Shown here: piece after piece, positions 10,601 through 19,033 of the stretch
Layout of the letters: each line of letters opens with the position of its first letter
Numbering within the stretch: position 1 is the first letter of the stretch
DNA from: Eutreptiella sp. 'Long Island Sound 2002'
Taxonomy: Eukaryota > Euglenozoa > Euglenophyceae > Eutreptiales > Eutreptiaceae
NCBI GenBank assembly: GCA_964036045.1
Contig: OZ038385.1
Location: 59,181,919 to 59,245,918, forward strand
Length of the DNA: 64,000 bases
Direction: 5' to 3'
Notes under the pieces: generated by a model
Database searches by the model: none
What the model was told of the DNA's origin: nothing
Seen by the model: the letters and a program-made list of their open reading frames with translations, nothing else
Translations under genes and position numbers: made by a program

Positions 10601-12607
10601 TGTAGACCCAGGTTTAGCCACCAGGAAACAGGGGCTGCAGTGTAGGGGGTAGTCCCCATCCTTGTACTCCAGGACTAGGCCAGCGTCGATACATTCTTGT
10701 ATCTGTCGCTCAATCTCGTCGGCCTGCTCTTTAGGAGCTGGATAGGGTCTCCTCCGGATCTTGTGACCCACGAACTCGGGTTTCAGCTTGAGGTCCATCT
10801 GTACCAGCTTGTCGCATGAGGCTGGAGGGGGTAGTTCTCCGAACACCTCCAGATAGGTCCTTATCAGCTTTTGTACCCGCGGGTCCAGTACCTTGATCTT
10901 GTCCTCCATATCCTCGTCGGAGTGTAAGTTGCTTGCCCCTTGGATAGAAGTCGGGAGGTGGTCCTCCACCGACTCTTCGCCCGCGGTAGCATCCTTCAGC
11001 CCTTGGTAGGCATACAGAAGGTCTTGCTCAACCATCTCCGGTGGACGATGGCAACATAGGCACGCTTTAGGGGGTTCACATACACATTCCTCCGAGAGGT
11101 CGTCCTCCTCTGGGGTCCTCACATGGGCACCCCATACGCTCTTCATGAGCTTGAGATCTACCTCCCTTTGCCAGGTGGTGATCTTCTGTTCGAGGTCCTC
11201 CTTCAGTTGGGATAGGTCTCCCATACGTCCTTGCTTCAGTGGCCACGAGCTGCGGGTAGGCTTCGCGTAGCATAGCTTTTTCGCCACCAACTTCCTCTTG
11301 GAATCCACATACTCCCTGAGCCTGGATCGAGGGTCCAGCTCTTCATCCACGGGGTCTTCCACCCTCATGGAGAGTAGGGGTTTTAGTGGGGCGACGTACT
11401 CGGCGTTCTCCACTTCTTCCACCGCAGTCTGCACGAAGAAGGCGTCGTGCTCAGTTTCGTCGTCTGAGTGGATAGAGCTAGGTAGCTCAGATAGTCCACA
11501 CTCAGAGACTCCATCAGGAACAGGTACATGACAGGGAGAGTTGGGGGCGTTGGTGTCAGTCACGACGTACTCATCTCCTCCGGGTGTAGTTTCAACAGCA
11601 TCTTGAGGTCGTAGACGATCCTTCAAGTCACCCAAGGCGAGTCCATCGCTTTCTCGTTGTATAGCCTGGACCAGAGTAGGGTCCAGGTCTTCCCAGGGGA
11701 TGGTGGTAAGACTTCCGTCCACCACGCTGAGCATACTCCCCCATCCGGGCTTCCCAATGGGCGTCTTGCGTCCCAGAGGCACGTAGATGGCCTCATCAGG
11801 TAACCGCACAGAGCTGATAGTCAGCTTGTCAAGGAGGGTTCGCCAGTACTCGTTGCCCCCATGGGCTCCCCAATCGGGGGAACACAGGACCATACGGGAA
11901 CGTTCCAAGGCCACCTTGGTCAGCACCTTCCCCAGTTCACTGAATCTGGGGTTCCCGTAGGCCATCCCGAAAGAGGGCCAGTAAAATTTGTAGCTGCAGT
12001 TCTTCCCCTTGCTGCAGTATAGGTCCAGTACATGCTGCTTGTCGCTGGCGAACAGTTCCACACTTAGGTCTTCTCGAGAGTAACCCAACTCCTTCAGACC
12101 TTGGTCTAGGACTCCCCCCAATAGTTGATAGTCCTCAGTTTTGGAGGCCGCCATCATGTTCGAGGGCTCCTCCTTCGATAGTCTCAGGTAACTCGAGGTA
12201 TGTTCCGACTGCTCCAGTGGCACAGACTCTCTGCCACTGCCGTGGTCCACGTACAGGAGGTAGGGCGCTTGCAGCGTCAGGGATTGTATCTGGGAGTGCT
12301 GCACGAAGAAGTCAGTACCCAGTACAAAGTCAAAGGCATCAGTGTCCATCACATAGAACCGATGGGCGATAGTCTTGGAGCCCATAGGTACCTCCACTTC
12401 GCAGTCCCCGCAGCTGTGCACCACATGTCCATCCCCCATCCGTATAGCGGCGGTGGTCATGGTGTTCTTCAGGCTCCCACAAGGTAAAATTTTCTTGGCC
12501 ACTATCGGGATTGTGGCTCCAGTATCCAGTACCCCCAGGTATTCACGTCCCCCTAGTCGGATACGTACCCAAAACACCAGGTCTTGGGTGCCACCAGAGC
12601 GTCCCCG
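7679..12607 (-). CDS. Family-1 gypsy pol: protease, NPxF domain, RT, RNase H, integrase, chromodomain
   Basis: A frame of about 1640 codons counted from the gag stop. Counting from codon 1 at 12577: aspartic protease DTGAT near residue 18; an unusual domain with VELFAS and YGNPRF near 170-240; RT from about 640, with FLVAKPGS, KMDKRSGFWQ and the catalytic HIDD near 777; RNase H from TDAS near 928, with TYEQELLAG near 1002; an H2C2 zinc domain (HESSGHVG ... CPCRSCK) near 1175-1225; the integrase core with VDYTEM, NSDEDV and CERQIR near 1242, 1302 and 1340; and a chromodomain (RHRYRQGW ... LWEGFG ... TWEP) near 1560-1600. No ATG lies near the start and the frame is continuous with gag, so it is probably made as a Gag-Pol fusion by stop readthrough. 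Chromodomains guide integration to marked chromatin in other chromoviruses. Confidence 0.95.
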   Translation of the reverse strand, partial: RGRSGGTQDLVFWVRIRLGGREYLGVLDTGATIPIVAKKILPCGSLKNTMTTAAIRMGDGHVVHSCGDCEVEVPMGSKTIAHRFYVMDTDAFDFVLGTDFFVQHSQIQSLTLQAPYLLYVDHGSGRESVPLEQSEHTSSYLRLSKEEPSNMMAASKTEDYQLLGGVLDQGLKELGYSREDLSVELFASDKQHVLDLYCSKGKNCSYKFYWPSFGMAYGNPRFSELGKVLTKVALERSRMVLCSPDWGAHGGNEYWRTLLDKLTISSVRLPDEAIYVPLGRKTPIGKPGWGSMLSVVDGSLTTIPWEDLDPTLVQAIQRESDGLALGDLKDRLRPQDAVETTPGGDEYVVTDTNAPNSPCHVPVPDGVSECGLSELPSSIHSDDETEHDAFFVQTAVEEVENAEYVAPLKPLLSMRVEDPVDEELDPRSRLREYVDSKRKLVAKKLCYAKPTRSSWPLKQGRMGDLSQLKEDLEQKITTWQREVDLKLMKSVWGAHVRTPEEDDLSEECVCEPPKACLCCHRPPEMVEQDLLYAYQGLKDATAGEESVEDHLPTSIQGASNLHSDEDMEDKIKVLDPRVQKLIRTYLEVFGELPPPASCDKLVQMDLKLKPEFVGHKIRRRPYPAPKEQADEIERQIQECIDAGLVLEYKDGDYPLHCSPCFLVAKPGSTAKRLVVDYGELNKKTLNHSGSIPNMESTLEKIASCRYKTKMDKRSGFWQVDLTPNAQELLAFITPQGRVFKWKVMPFGVANAPALFQELMNKILSILRRRPKVQELISRGAQMEAHIDDVCLGTNTQEDHLILLGEFFAVCQENHTRLKLEKCEFMQETMQYLGFDVGYGWWTPAASKAKPLMDAKVRHEDPKKGLHDVRSFIGACNFYRRHIKNFTYTSAVLTDLIKKSTTWRWGPQEQQAFDELKDKVANAKCLGVPRAQGEIILVTDASNVGGGGTLFQWQALEKEEFDSAISQWGTEGLNRDGTLKHSYPDDKWVLVPLGHWNWKWNQARGNYSTYEQELLAGMLVLSSQARLLGSNPVVWLCDQEPVRSFQKGPPPEKAKLRRWWTYLSQLRLTVHHIQGVKNECADYISRNNFDALIGARSEALAKEAFSRMDVHLDLNMTMIRPLDGLQQSEYLQEFGDIYRRLEKRLEPLLVNQDQWKRDKSYLWHEDRIVVPSDRVPALLKWTHESSGHVGADRTLRLFKQWFHTTWTDDQLRKTLLPIVDKCPCRSCKPGDIRDRGLYSTLPIPHCANSVLYVDYTEMPKFGGYDFALLVTCGLTRFTRVFPCTKHITGEETIKILLEEWFCVYGAPKEINSDEDVRVRSDTGWYKRVLRSLNVQVSTGIPYSHTSNPLCERQIRVLKENVRIWCKTERTRDWVRLLPVISLMVNSQESSATGYSPHELFMGRPAWFLHAPYPEDTHSSVGEWVQEQQAKVDKAKAMLQRVRERQWNKKNKHRVPATYQEGDWVLVHHSRLPAWPRSTSDDPYFGPYKILSVDGRRITVRCSPRLGGTLVCAAQHLKRYHDPEDLCGEEWELNDEEIAALDLQGAASPMEVEGELPDMNAEEMAKEGFYLVKSVLRHRYRQGWRFLTLWEGFGVKEATWEPFSAFVLPEGRLNSVLVDYLSQNNLGELLRLAEMLASKNKARD

Positions 12608-12613
12608 TCAGAA
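12608..12613 (-). promoter_or_regulatory. Putative UGA-CGG stop-codon readthrough site between gag and pol
   Basis: Gag ends GCG GAG TTC TGA CGG GGA and the next codons run straight into pol in the same frame. UGA followed by CGG is a known leaky stop context in some plant and animal RNA viruses. Pol has no ATG of its own nearby. I could not fold the downstream sequence to look for the stimulatory structure that usually accompanies this motif. Confidence 0.65.
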
Positions 12614-15109
12614 CTCCGCGGGACAGGTCACCTCGAACCCCTTGTTCCGCAATTTGCGGGCCATCCTCATGAAACGGCTTCTCTTCTTGGCGTTGCCGTC
12701 GTCACCACCTTCATGCTCACGCTTGGCTCCTTGTTCTTGCTGGGCCTGCGTCTGTGAGCGTGTGGTAGGTCCAGACTGCCCTCCAGAGGGCTCGGAGTTC
12801 CCCCCTGGATTAGGGTTGGGGTTACCTCCGTTCTTGTCCTTGTTCTTGTTGTCGTTCTGGCGATTAGCGCCTCCTCCTCGTCCGCCTTGACCCTTGTCTT
12901 GACCACCTTGACCACGTCCTTTCGACTTGCCCTTGCCGGAGTCGTTGCCTTTGGCCTTGCCTCCACCTTTGCCTGAGCTTTTGCCAGGATCTTCCCCCTT
13001 AAGCTTCGCCGATAGGCGTTGCTTATGGTAGCACTCGTCCTCATAGTGCTTCCGCTTACCGCAGAATGCACACGTGATGGTGCAGCGGTAATGATCCGGC
13101 ATCTTCACCTTGGCGCCGGTGATCTTTTCCTGCTGCTTCCCCTGGACAACAAAGCAGTCTCGCTGCTCGCAGTCGGAGGCATGCTGCAGGTGGCCCTGTT
13201 CATCTCTGGCATCACACCAGAATAGCTCCTTCACGTTCTCCATTAGGCGGGCGTGGGCGTGTTTGGGGGTAGTCCCCTGCCCAGGTCGGGACCCTTGGTA
13301 CCCTTTGCCTCCAGAACCTCCACCACCAGGACGGTAGTGGTTCAGGTGTTGGTCGCTCTCCTTCTCCAGCGCCATCTCCAGGAGCAGCACGCATAGATCC
13401 TCGTAGCGGAGGGATCTAGCCTTGCGCTCAGCCGTCAGACGGCACTCGTCCCATAGCTCACGGGGGAGCTTGGAGCACAACCAAAACAGCAGGTCGTCGC
13501 TGCTGTAGGAACCGGGCGTCAGTCGTCCAGCCCAGTGGTCCAGGTCCGCCAACAGCTCGGAGACCCTGCCGGGTTTGGGGTTGTTGGGCAGGACGGGCAG
13601 GTTCTGGATCTCGGCCCTGATGGAGAGGTCGGTCTCGTAGGTTGGGTACTGCCTCTCCAGGGCAACCAACACGTCGGCAAAGGTGGCGGAGTTGGTGACG
13701 ATCTGCCTGACCTGCTTCTCCAGGTACTTCGTCTTGCAGCACTGCAGGAGCAGGTCGCACTTCACTCGCCCACTCGCGTGGGTTTGGCCGGTCAGTCGTA
13801 GGAACCGGCCAAAGTTCTCAGCGAACTCGCTGAGGTCCTTGCCTGTGAATTCAGGCAGGTTCACCACTATCTTGGAGGTGGCAATAGCCTTCGCCTCCTG
13901 AGCTCGGCGTCCTTCAGGGCGTCGGGTCTTCTTCTTCTTCTTCTTCTTCTTCTTACCCTTGGAGTCCTCGGGGTCCTCAGGGTCTTCGTCATCCGATGGC
14001 GAAGAAGAAGTCATCGAAGGCGGCCCATCATCGGAGGGGTCTCCGCCTAGATCACTGGAGCCATAAGGCTCCACGTCCACCATAGCCCTTAGGGCTGTCA
14101 GCCCCAGCTGGTCCAGCTCGGCCCTCGTCGAGTTCGTCACGTGACTGTAGGGCGGCTGGGCTGTCCTCGGGACGAATGGGCTTCTTGGTACTGCTGCAGG
14201 AGTCGGCATCGGTCGGCTCCTCAGGCTCCCCAGGGTATTCGTCAACCCTGCCGCCAGGTGGTTAGCCTGTACTCGGTGGGGTGACATCCCCACTGTCGTA
14301 GGTGACGCATGGGACGGGATCATCAGGGGCTGCAGTTTCTCCCTGATCTCTTGCGTGAGGTCGCTCACGATTTTCGAAGTGGCTCCTTGGAGCACCTCGT
14401 TGATCTCCGACCGCGTCAGGGACCTGTTGGAGGATTTTCCGGATCCTCTACTCCTGCCTCCCAGAGACTCTGGTCCTCTCCTCAACCCACTCAGGGGTGC
14501 ATACCCAGGTGTACACCCAGGAGCATACCCAGGAACTTCCATGTAGGTTCCCGTGGCGTGGAGTGGATGGGGATGGTCAGCCGCATACCAACGCGGCGCA
14601 GAGCTGGAAGCCACCGGCTCACTGGCAGTAGTTGCCTCAAGGAGCGCAGTGGTAGGTGGGCCCATGCCATAGGCGGGGTAGTGAGGCATGCCAGTAAAGC
14701 CTGTGCCCTCTGCCATAGGCTGGTTGGTTGTGGAAGTGGATGTAGCGGCGGCTGGGAGTGTGGTGGTTATGGGAGAGGGTGATGCATGGAGGCCAGAAGC
14801 GCTTGGTGCGCCTTCGAAGGTAGGGACATCCGTCGGGTCTTGCCCTTGCTCCTCTCCTTCGTCTGTTCCTTCTCCAGCATCCTTCTCGCTCTCGTTTCCT
14901 CTCTTCCTCTTCACAGGCTGAGGCTGAGAGACCATTTCCTTCACCGACAGGGCCCCAAAGGCCGTCTGGAGGCCATCCAAGGAGTCCTCCGCCGTATCCA
15001 TTGGCCCATGTAAGGGCTCCACCGAAGGTACAGCGTCAGGCGCCGGCCTTGCCGGTGTCTCTGGCGCTGGCGCTGTGTTCACCTCGGCGTCCACTCTTCC
15101 TGGATCCAT
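12608..15109 (-). CDS. Family-1 gypsy Gag with CCHC zinc knuckle
   Basis: An 833-codon Gag beginning MDPGRVDAEVN. The N-terminal half is low-complexity (Pro/Ser/Thr-rich, with the repeats PGYAPG and TPGYAP). A basic run of nine lysines follows near residue 395. A retrotransposon-type capsid region starts at about 410 (VNLPEFTGKDL) and continues to about 580. A zinc knuckle, CAFCGKRKHYEDEC, lies near 680, and a Gly/Lys/Gln-rich basic tail follows. This order matches Ty3/gypsy Gag: assembly, RNA packaging, nucleocapsid. The start ATG lies 80 nt downstream of the primer site, with no better candidate upstream. Confidence 0.92.
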   Translation of the reverse strand: MDPGRVDAEVNTAPAPETPARPAPDAVPSVEPLHGPMDTAEDSLDGLQTAFGALSVKEMVSQPQPVKRKRGNESEKDAGEGTDEGEEQGQDPTDVPTFEGAPSASGLHASPSPITTTLPAAATSTSTTNQPMAEGTGFTGMPHYPAYGMGPPTTALLEATTASEPVASSSAPRWYAADHPHPLHATGTYMEVPGYAPGCTPGYAPLSGLRRGPESLGGRSRGSGKSSNRSLTRSEINEVLQGATSKIVSDLTQEIREKLQPLMIPSHASPTTVGMSPHRVQANHLAAGLTNTLGSLRSRPMPTPAAVPRSPFVPRTAQPPYSHVTNSTRAELDQLGLTALRAMVDVEPYGSSDLGGDPSDDGPPSMTSSSPSDDEDPEDPEDSKGKKKKKKKKKTRRPEGRRAQEAKAIATSKIVVNLPEFTGKDLSEFAENFGRFLRLTGQTHASGRVKCDLLLQCCKTKYLEKQVRQIVTNSATFADVLVALERQYPTYETDLSIRAEIQNLPVLPNNPKPGRVSELLADLDHWAGRLTPGSYSSDDLLFWLCSKLPRELWDECRLTAERKARSLRYEDLCVLLLEMALEKESDQHLNHYRPGGGGSGGKGYQGSRPGQGTTPKHAHARLMENVKELFWCDARDEQGHLQHASDCEQRDCFVVQGKQQEKITGAKVKMPDHYRCTITCAFCGKRKHYEDECYHKQRLSAKLKGEDPGKSSGKGGGKAKGNDSGKGKSKGRGQGGQDKGQGGRGGGANRQNDNKNKDKNGGNPNPNPGGNSEPSGGQSGPTTRSQTQAQQEQGAKREHEGGDDGNAKKRSRFMRMARKLRNKGFEVTCPAEF

Positions 15110-15189
15110 CTTAATCCACCCTTCTGCTTATGTTTGCCTGCTCGGAGCACTGGTTGTACGGCGCGGGGTCGCTGCCGGTGCACAGAGAC

Positions 15190-15207
15190 AGGCTGCCTCT
15201 GCTACCA
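15190..15207 (-). other. Primer binding site (initiator Met tRNA type)
   Basis: Directly after the 5' LTR the minus strand reads TGGTAGCAGAGG, the first T being the last LTR base. These 12 nt are the complement of a tRNA 3' end CCUCUGCUACCA, which is that of animal-type initiator tRNA-Met. Land-plant elements usually show TGGTATCAGAGC instead. Confidence 0.8.
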
Positions 15208-16023
15208 GAAAAGTTTATAGTGTTTTCAGCACTGTGTTTTTGCTTCTCCTGCTGCTTGTTGTTGCTGTAGGGTGTCCTGCTGCTGGTTTTGGATGATGAA
15301 AAGCTTTTGTTTGTTGAAATACAGTAAAGCCAACTCAATCCAGGATAGCCCAAGCCAATAGTATGCAAGGAGAAGGTAATTCAGGATCAAAGCATGAAGG
15401 GCTGCAGTGTAAACAGTGAAAGATGATTAGATATTCACAGAAACTGCAACTCAGGATACAAATGAATGCATATTCACAGAGATAGCTGAAATGTTTTGGG
15501 AAAAGAGTTAGAAAACTGCCTCAGGATCACTCTCTCTCCATACTGCCATCTTAGGAGATGTGCACTCTTTGTTTTGGGTCTCATATGTGCTGAGGTGGCA
15601 TGGTATGTGGCGATGAGGTCACTGCCATGTCACATGGGATCTTCCTACTTAGTTGGGATCTTCCTACTTAGTTAGGCTGACCAGGAATTGAACCCAGGAC
15701 CTCTCAAAAAGAGGTGCCTAACCCCCTATGGTGCATACCACTAGGGCAGATAAGTATTCATGGAAAAACATAGATAAATTCATAGGTTCTACCTTAGGTA
15801 TGTCAGTGCTCAGTCAACTCAGGAAAAGATGTTTTACTTCTGATTGAAAGGGGATTAAGGGGTCCACTCAATATCCTGATTGGGTGTTTGGTTCCATAGG
15901 TCAAAATGTGTTCTCACCACTTTTGGCTGGACCAATACTAAGATAAAAATGCATGGATGCTCAGTGCATCTCTAATACAACTAGAGTATGTCCCAAAGCA
16001 ATGGAAAAGCACTTTTTCTTACT
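15207..16023 (-). repeat. 5' LTR of nested family-1 gypsy element
   Basis: This is the partner of the LTR at 4590-5406, with one visible mismatch. It is flanked on the outside by TACTG (16024-16028) and on the inside by the primer binding site. It should hold the element's promoter; I do not name a TATA box because the TATAAA at 15213-15218 lies at the very 3' end of the LTR, which is an odd position. The tRNA-like block recurs at 15684-15743. Confidence 0.93.
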
Positions 16024-16028
16024 TACTG
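16024..16028. other. Target-site duplication TACTG, right side of nested element
   Basis: This is the partner of 4585-4589. It is followed by the family-2 codons for T-D-A on the minus strand. Confidence 0.9.
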
Positions 16029-19000
16029 GCATCAGTGATTAGAATCATCTCGCCGTAGCGTTGGGGTACTCCAAGTACTAGGCATTCTCGGATTTTCTTC
16101 TTGACATCTTCGATTGCTTGCTTTTCAATAGGTCCCCAGCGCCGCTGAGTCTCCTTCCTGATGAGATCCGTTAGTGGTGCGCTGGCTTCCGTGAAATTTC
16201 GGAGATGCCGCCTGTAAAAAATAAAGGATCCGATGAATTGTCGAATTTTCTGAACTCTATCAGCTTTAGACATAGAATCCGTTAGGTCGAAGTCCATCAG
16301 GGCCTTCATCTTTTGATCCTGCGGTTTCCACCATCCATCTCCGATGTGGAATCCGAGGTAGTCTGTTTCCGTCTTGAGAAATTCGCATTTTTCCAGCTTG
16401 ATGCGGAGGTGATTTTCTTGACAGACGGTGTAGAATTCTCGGAGTAGTAGGAGATGGTCATCGATGGTGTTTCGTTTCCAGGATGACATCTTCGATGTGA
16501 GCCTCCAGGACAGCACCACGCTGTAGGAGCTCTTGGACGGCCGGTCGTCGTTTACACAGGGCGATGATTTGATTCATCAGCTCCTGGAACAACGCCGGGG
16601 CGTTAGCAATACCCAATGGCATTACCCGCCATTTGTAGACCCGTCCATCCGGAGCAATGAATGCTGTTAGATCTTGGGCTTGCTCCGTTAGGTCAACTTG
16701 CCAGAAACCGGACCGCTTGTCCATTTTAGTTTTGTATCTGCATCCAGCAGCGGTTTCCACGGTATTCTCCAACAGGGGCAGCGAACCGCTGTGCAGTTTT
16801 ATTTTCTGGTTCACCTTTTTGTAGTCGACCACCAATCTTTTTGCAGTGCTTCCTGGTTTAGGTACCAGGAAGCATGGACTTCAATGCTTAGGATAGTCCG
16901 TCTTTTTGTACTTGTAGACCAAACCGGCCTCCACGCATTCTTTGATTTGGCGAGTAATCTCAGCAATGTCATCTTTTGATGCTGGGTACGGTCGACATCG
17001 AACTCGATCTGTGAGAAATTCTTCTCTTAGTTCTAGGTCCATGGTCACGAGTTTCTTCAGCGATCCGGGTGGAGGTAACGGACCAAAAATGTCTGAGAAA
17101 TGCAGGATGATTTTCTTGATCCTCTTGTCCACATCCATTTTGTCGAGCGAAATCTTGAGGTCTTCAGATGCGTGCAGATTGGCCGCACCTAATTCTTGTT
17201 TCTTAGGTTTTTCATCTTGCTCCGTCAATTTCTTGAGGGCTAGGACCTGTTCGGGGTCCCAAATCATCTGATTCTCTTGGTGATCAATTTTCTTCTTTTC
17301 TTTGACTTTCTTTCTTAGCCTCTTGATGTCTTTCCGGCGTAATTGATCTTTTCTTTCTTCTTTGTTTTCTTCTTCTCCTTCGATTTCTTGTTCTTCTTGT
17401 TCCAATGCTTCGTGTAGTTCGTGAAGCATGACCAATTCTTCGCCAACATCGAAATACGTCCCATCTTCTCCGTCGTACTCATCGAGGTAGACCATGCTTT
17501 TCCATTCTTCTTTTAGCTCCAGTTTTTGGAGTCTGTCAATTTGATTTAGTAGAAGGAGACGAGTTTCTTCCAAATCTTCCTTCAAAGAAGGGAACGAATT
17601 TTTACTCGGGCGTGCGTGTAGGAGACGGAGTTCACGTTCGTCTCCTTCGCTCGTCATCGATTCAAGTGGGACAGAAACGTGTGAAAGAAGTTCTTCGGGG
17701 TTAGGAGTTTCGGAAGGGGTCGAAGGAGCCTCTAGAGGTTCTACGTCTTCCAAGAACAGGTTGGCGACCAAGTCGGTGTAGTCCATAGTGGTGTAGGAGT
17801 TGTTCGAAAAGGGTATAGTCCACTCGGAAGGAGCTTCGGATATACTTCCGCTTTCGTCGGAGGTTTCTTCGCTCTCTTCTTGCGTTTCTCTTGCCTCTTT
17901 CGGACTTTCTTGAACCACTTCTTCGACTTGAAACTCAGGCGTCTCGAACTTGTACTCTTCCTTGCTCTCGTCCACGTCCGGAAGCTTTTTCATCATCTCT
18001 TCTTTTCCGTACCCACGGTGGTGCTTTAGCACGAACTTCTTTATCTCCCCAGACAGGTTTTCCATGGGGTTAGAGGACACGTTCTTCCCCGAGACTAGGT
18101 ACATAGCGGTTCGCCAACGGGGCCTTGGCAAAACCTCTTCTTTTGGGTTAAGTCGGTAAAGAGGAACGTCAGGTAAGAGCAACTTTGTCACCGTCAACTT
18201 TTCGAGTACAGGCCCCCATAGCTTTTCTTTTTCTTCCCACTTCTTCCCTTCGGGAATAACCAAAGCGACCGTAGCTTGGTCCACGTAGACTTTCACCAAC
18301 GTGTGGAGTATTTTTGAGAAAGGGGGGTTCGCGTAGAGCATCTTCCAAGCTCTCAACTTTCCCCAGTCATACCACCACGTGTTGTTGGTTTTGGGAGTAC
18401 AAAAGTACTCTGCGTCGGCGTTCTCTTTGGACGCAAAGAGTTCAACAAAGTCGCTGTTACATGTGTTCGGGTTAAGGTTAAGTTCTCGAAACACGTCACC
18501 CTTGGCGGCGGAGTCGAGAGTGTAGTTCTCCGTTCGGTGTAGGCTCAAGGTAGCGAGGATACTCTCTTGCTTCACCTGGCTATCGAGTGCCAACAGAAAA
18601 CTCTTGAGAGTCTTGAGCGTAGGTCTTGGACACTTTGTCTCCTTGAGGGGTATTGCTTCCCATTCTTGCTCTTCGTTCACAACCAACAAGTGAGTGGGTT
18701 CTTGAAGCGATAAATATTTTATCCACTCATTTTGCGCAAAGAAGTCCGTCCCCAATACGGCTTCAAAGGCGTCGGTGTCGAACGCTTGAAACTTTTGAAG
18801 TACTTTTCGGTCTCCCACTTGTACTTCTCCTTCTATCTCGCCTTCGGTGAGAGTGACTCCCCCTTCTCCCGTTTTTACCCCACAAATATTTTTGGGAACT
18901 AGGTCCTCGTAGTGTACAAACCTAGAGGAGACTAGGGAGATTGTAGCGCCGGTATCAAGGTATGCATCCACCCATACACCATTGATAGCGACCCTCAATA

Positions 19001-19033
19001 GGTAGCAATACCTCGGTGAGTCTCGGTGTCCAC
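16024..19033 (-). pseudogene. Family-2 gypsy pol, protease to reverse transcriptase (damaged)
   Basis: This is the N-terminal half of the outer element's pol. It begins with RVAINGVWVDAYLDTGAT (protease), then a domain with VELFAS and YANPPFSKIL, a long Glu/Lys-rich linker, and RT with LVPKPGS, KMDKRSGFWQ, MPLGIANAPALFQ and LGFHIGDGWW. It is broken by a TGA at 16881-16883 (the second copy has TGC there) and by a 1-nt frameshift near 16500. The first Asp of the RT catalytic pair reads Glu (HIEDV). The frame is cut at TDAS by the nested element and resumes at 4583. Pol is in the -1 frame relative to gag and has no ATG at its start. Confidence 0.88.

Larger units (their letters stand above)
4590..16023 (-). 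mobile_element. Nested Ty3/gypsy chromovirus-type retrotransposon (family 1), apparently intact
   Basis: A complete 11.4-kb LTR retrotransposon in minus orientation: 5' LTR 15207-16023, primer site abutting it, gag 12608-15109, pol 7679-12607, 3' noncoding region, polypurine tract, 3' LTR 4590-5406, and TACTG duplications outside. Gag and pol are open over their whole length apart from the single stop between them. The LTRs differ at only one position that I can find, so the insertion is recent. It landed in the RNase H coding region of the older family-2 element. Confidence 0.95.
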
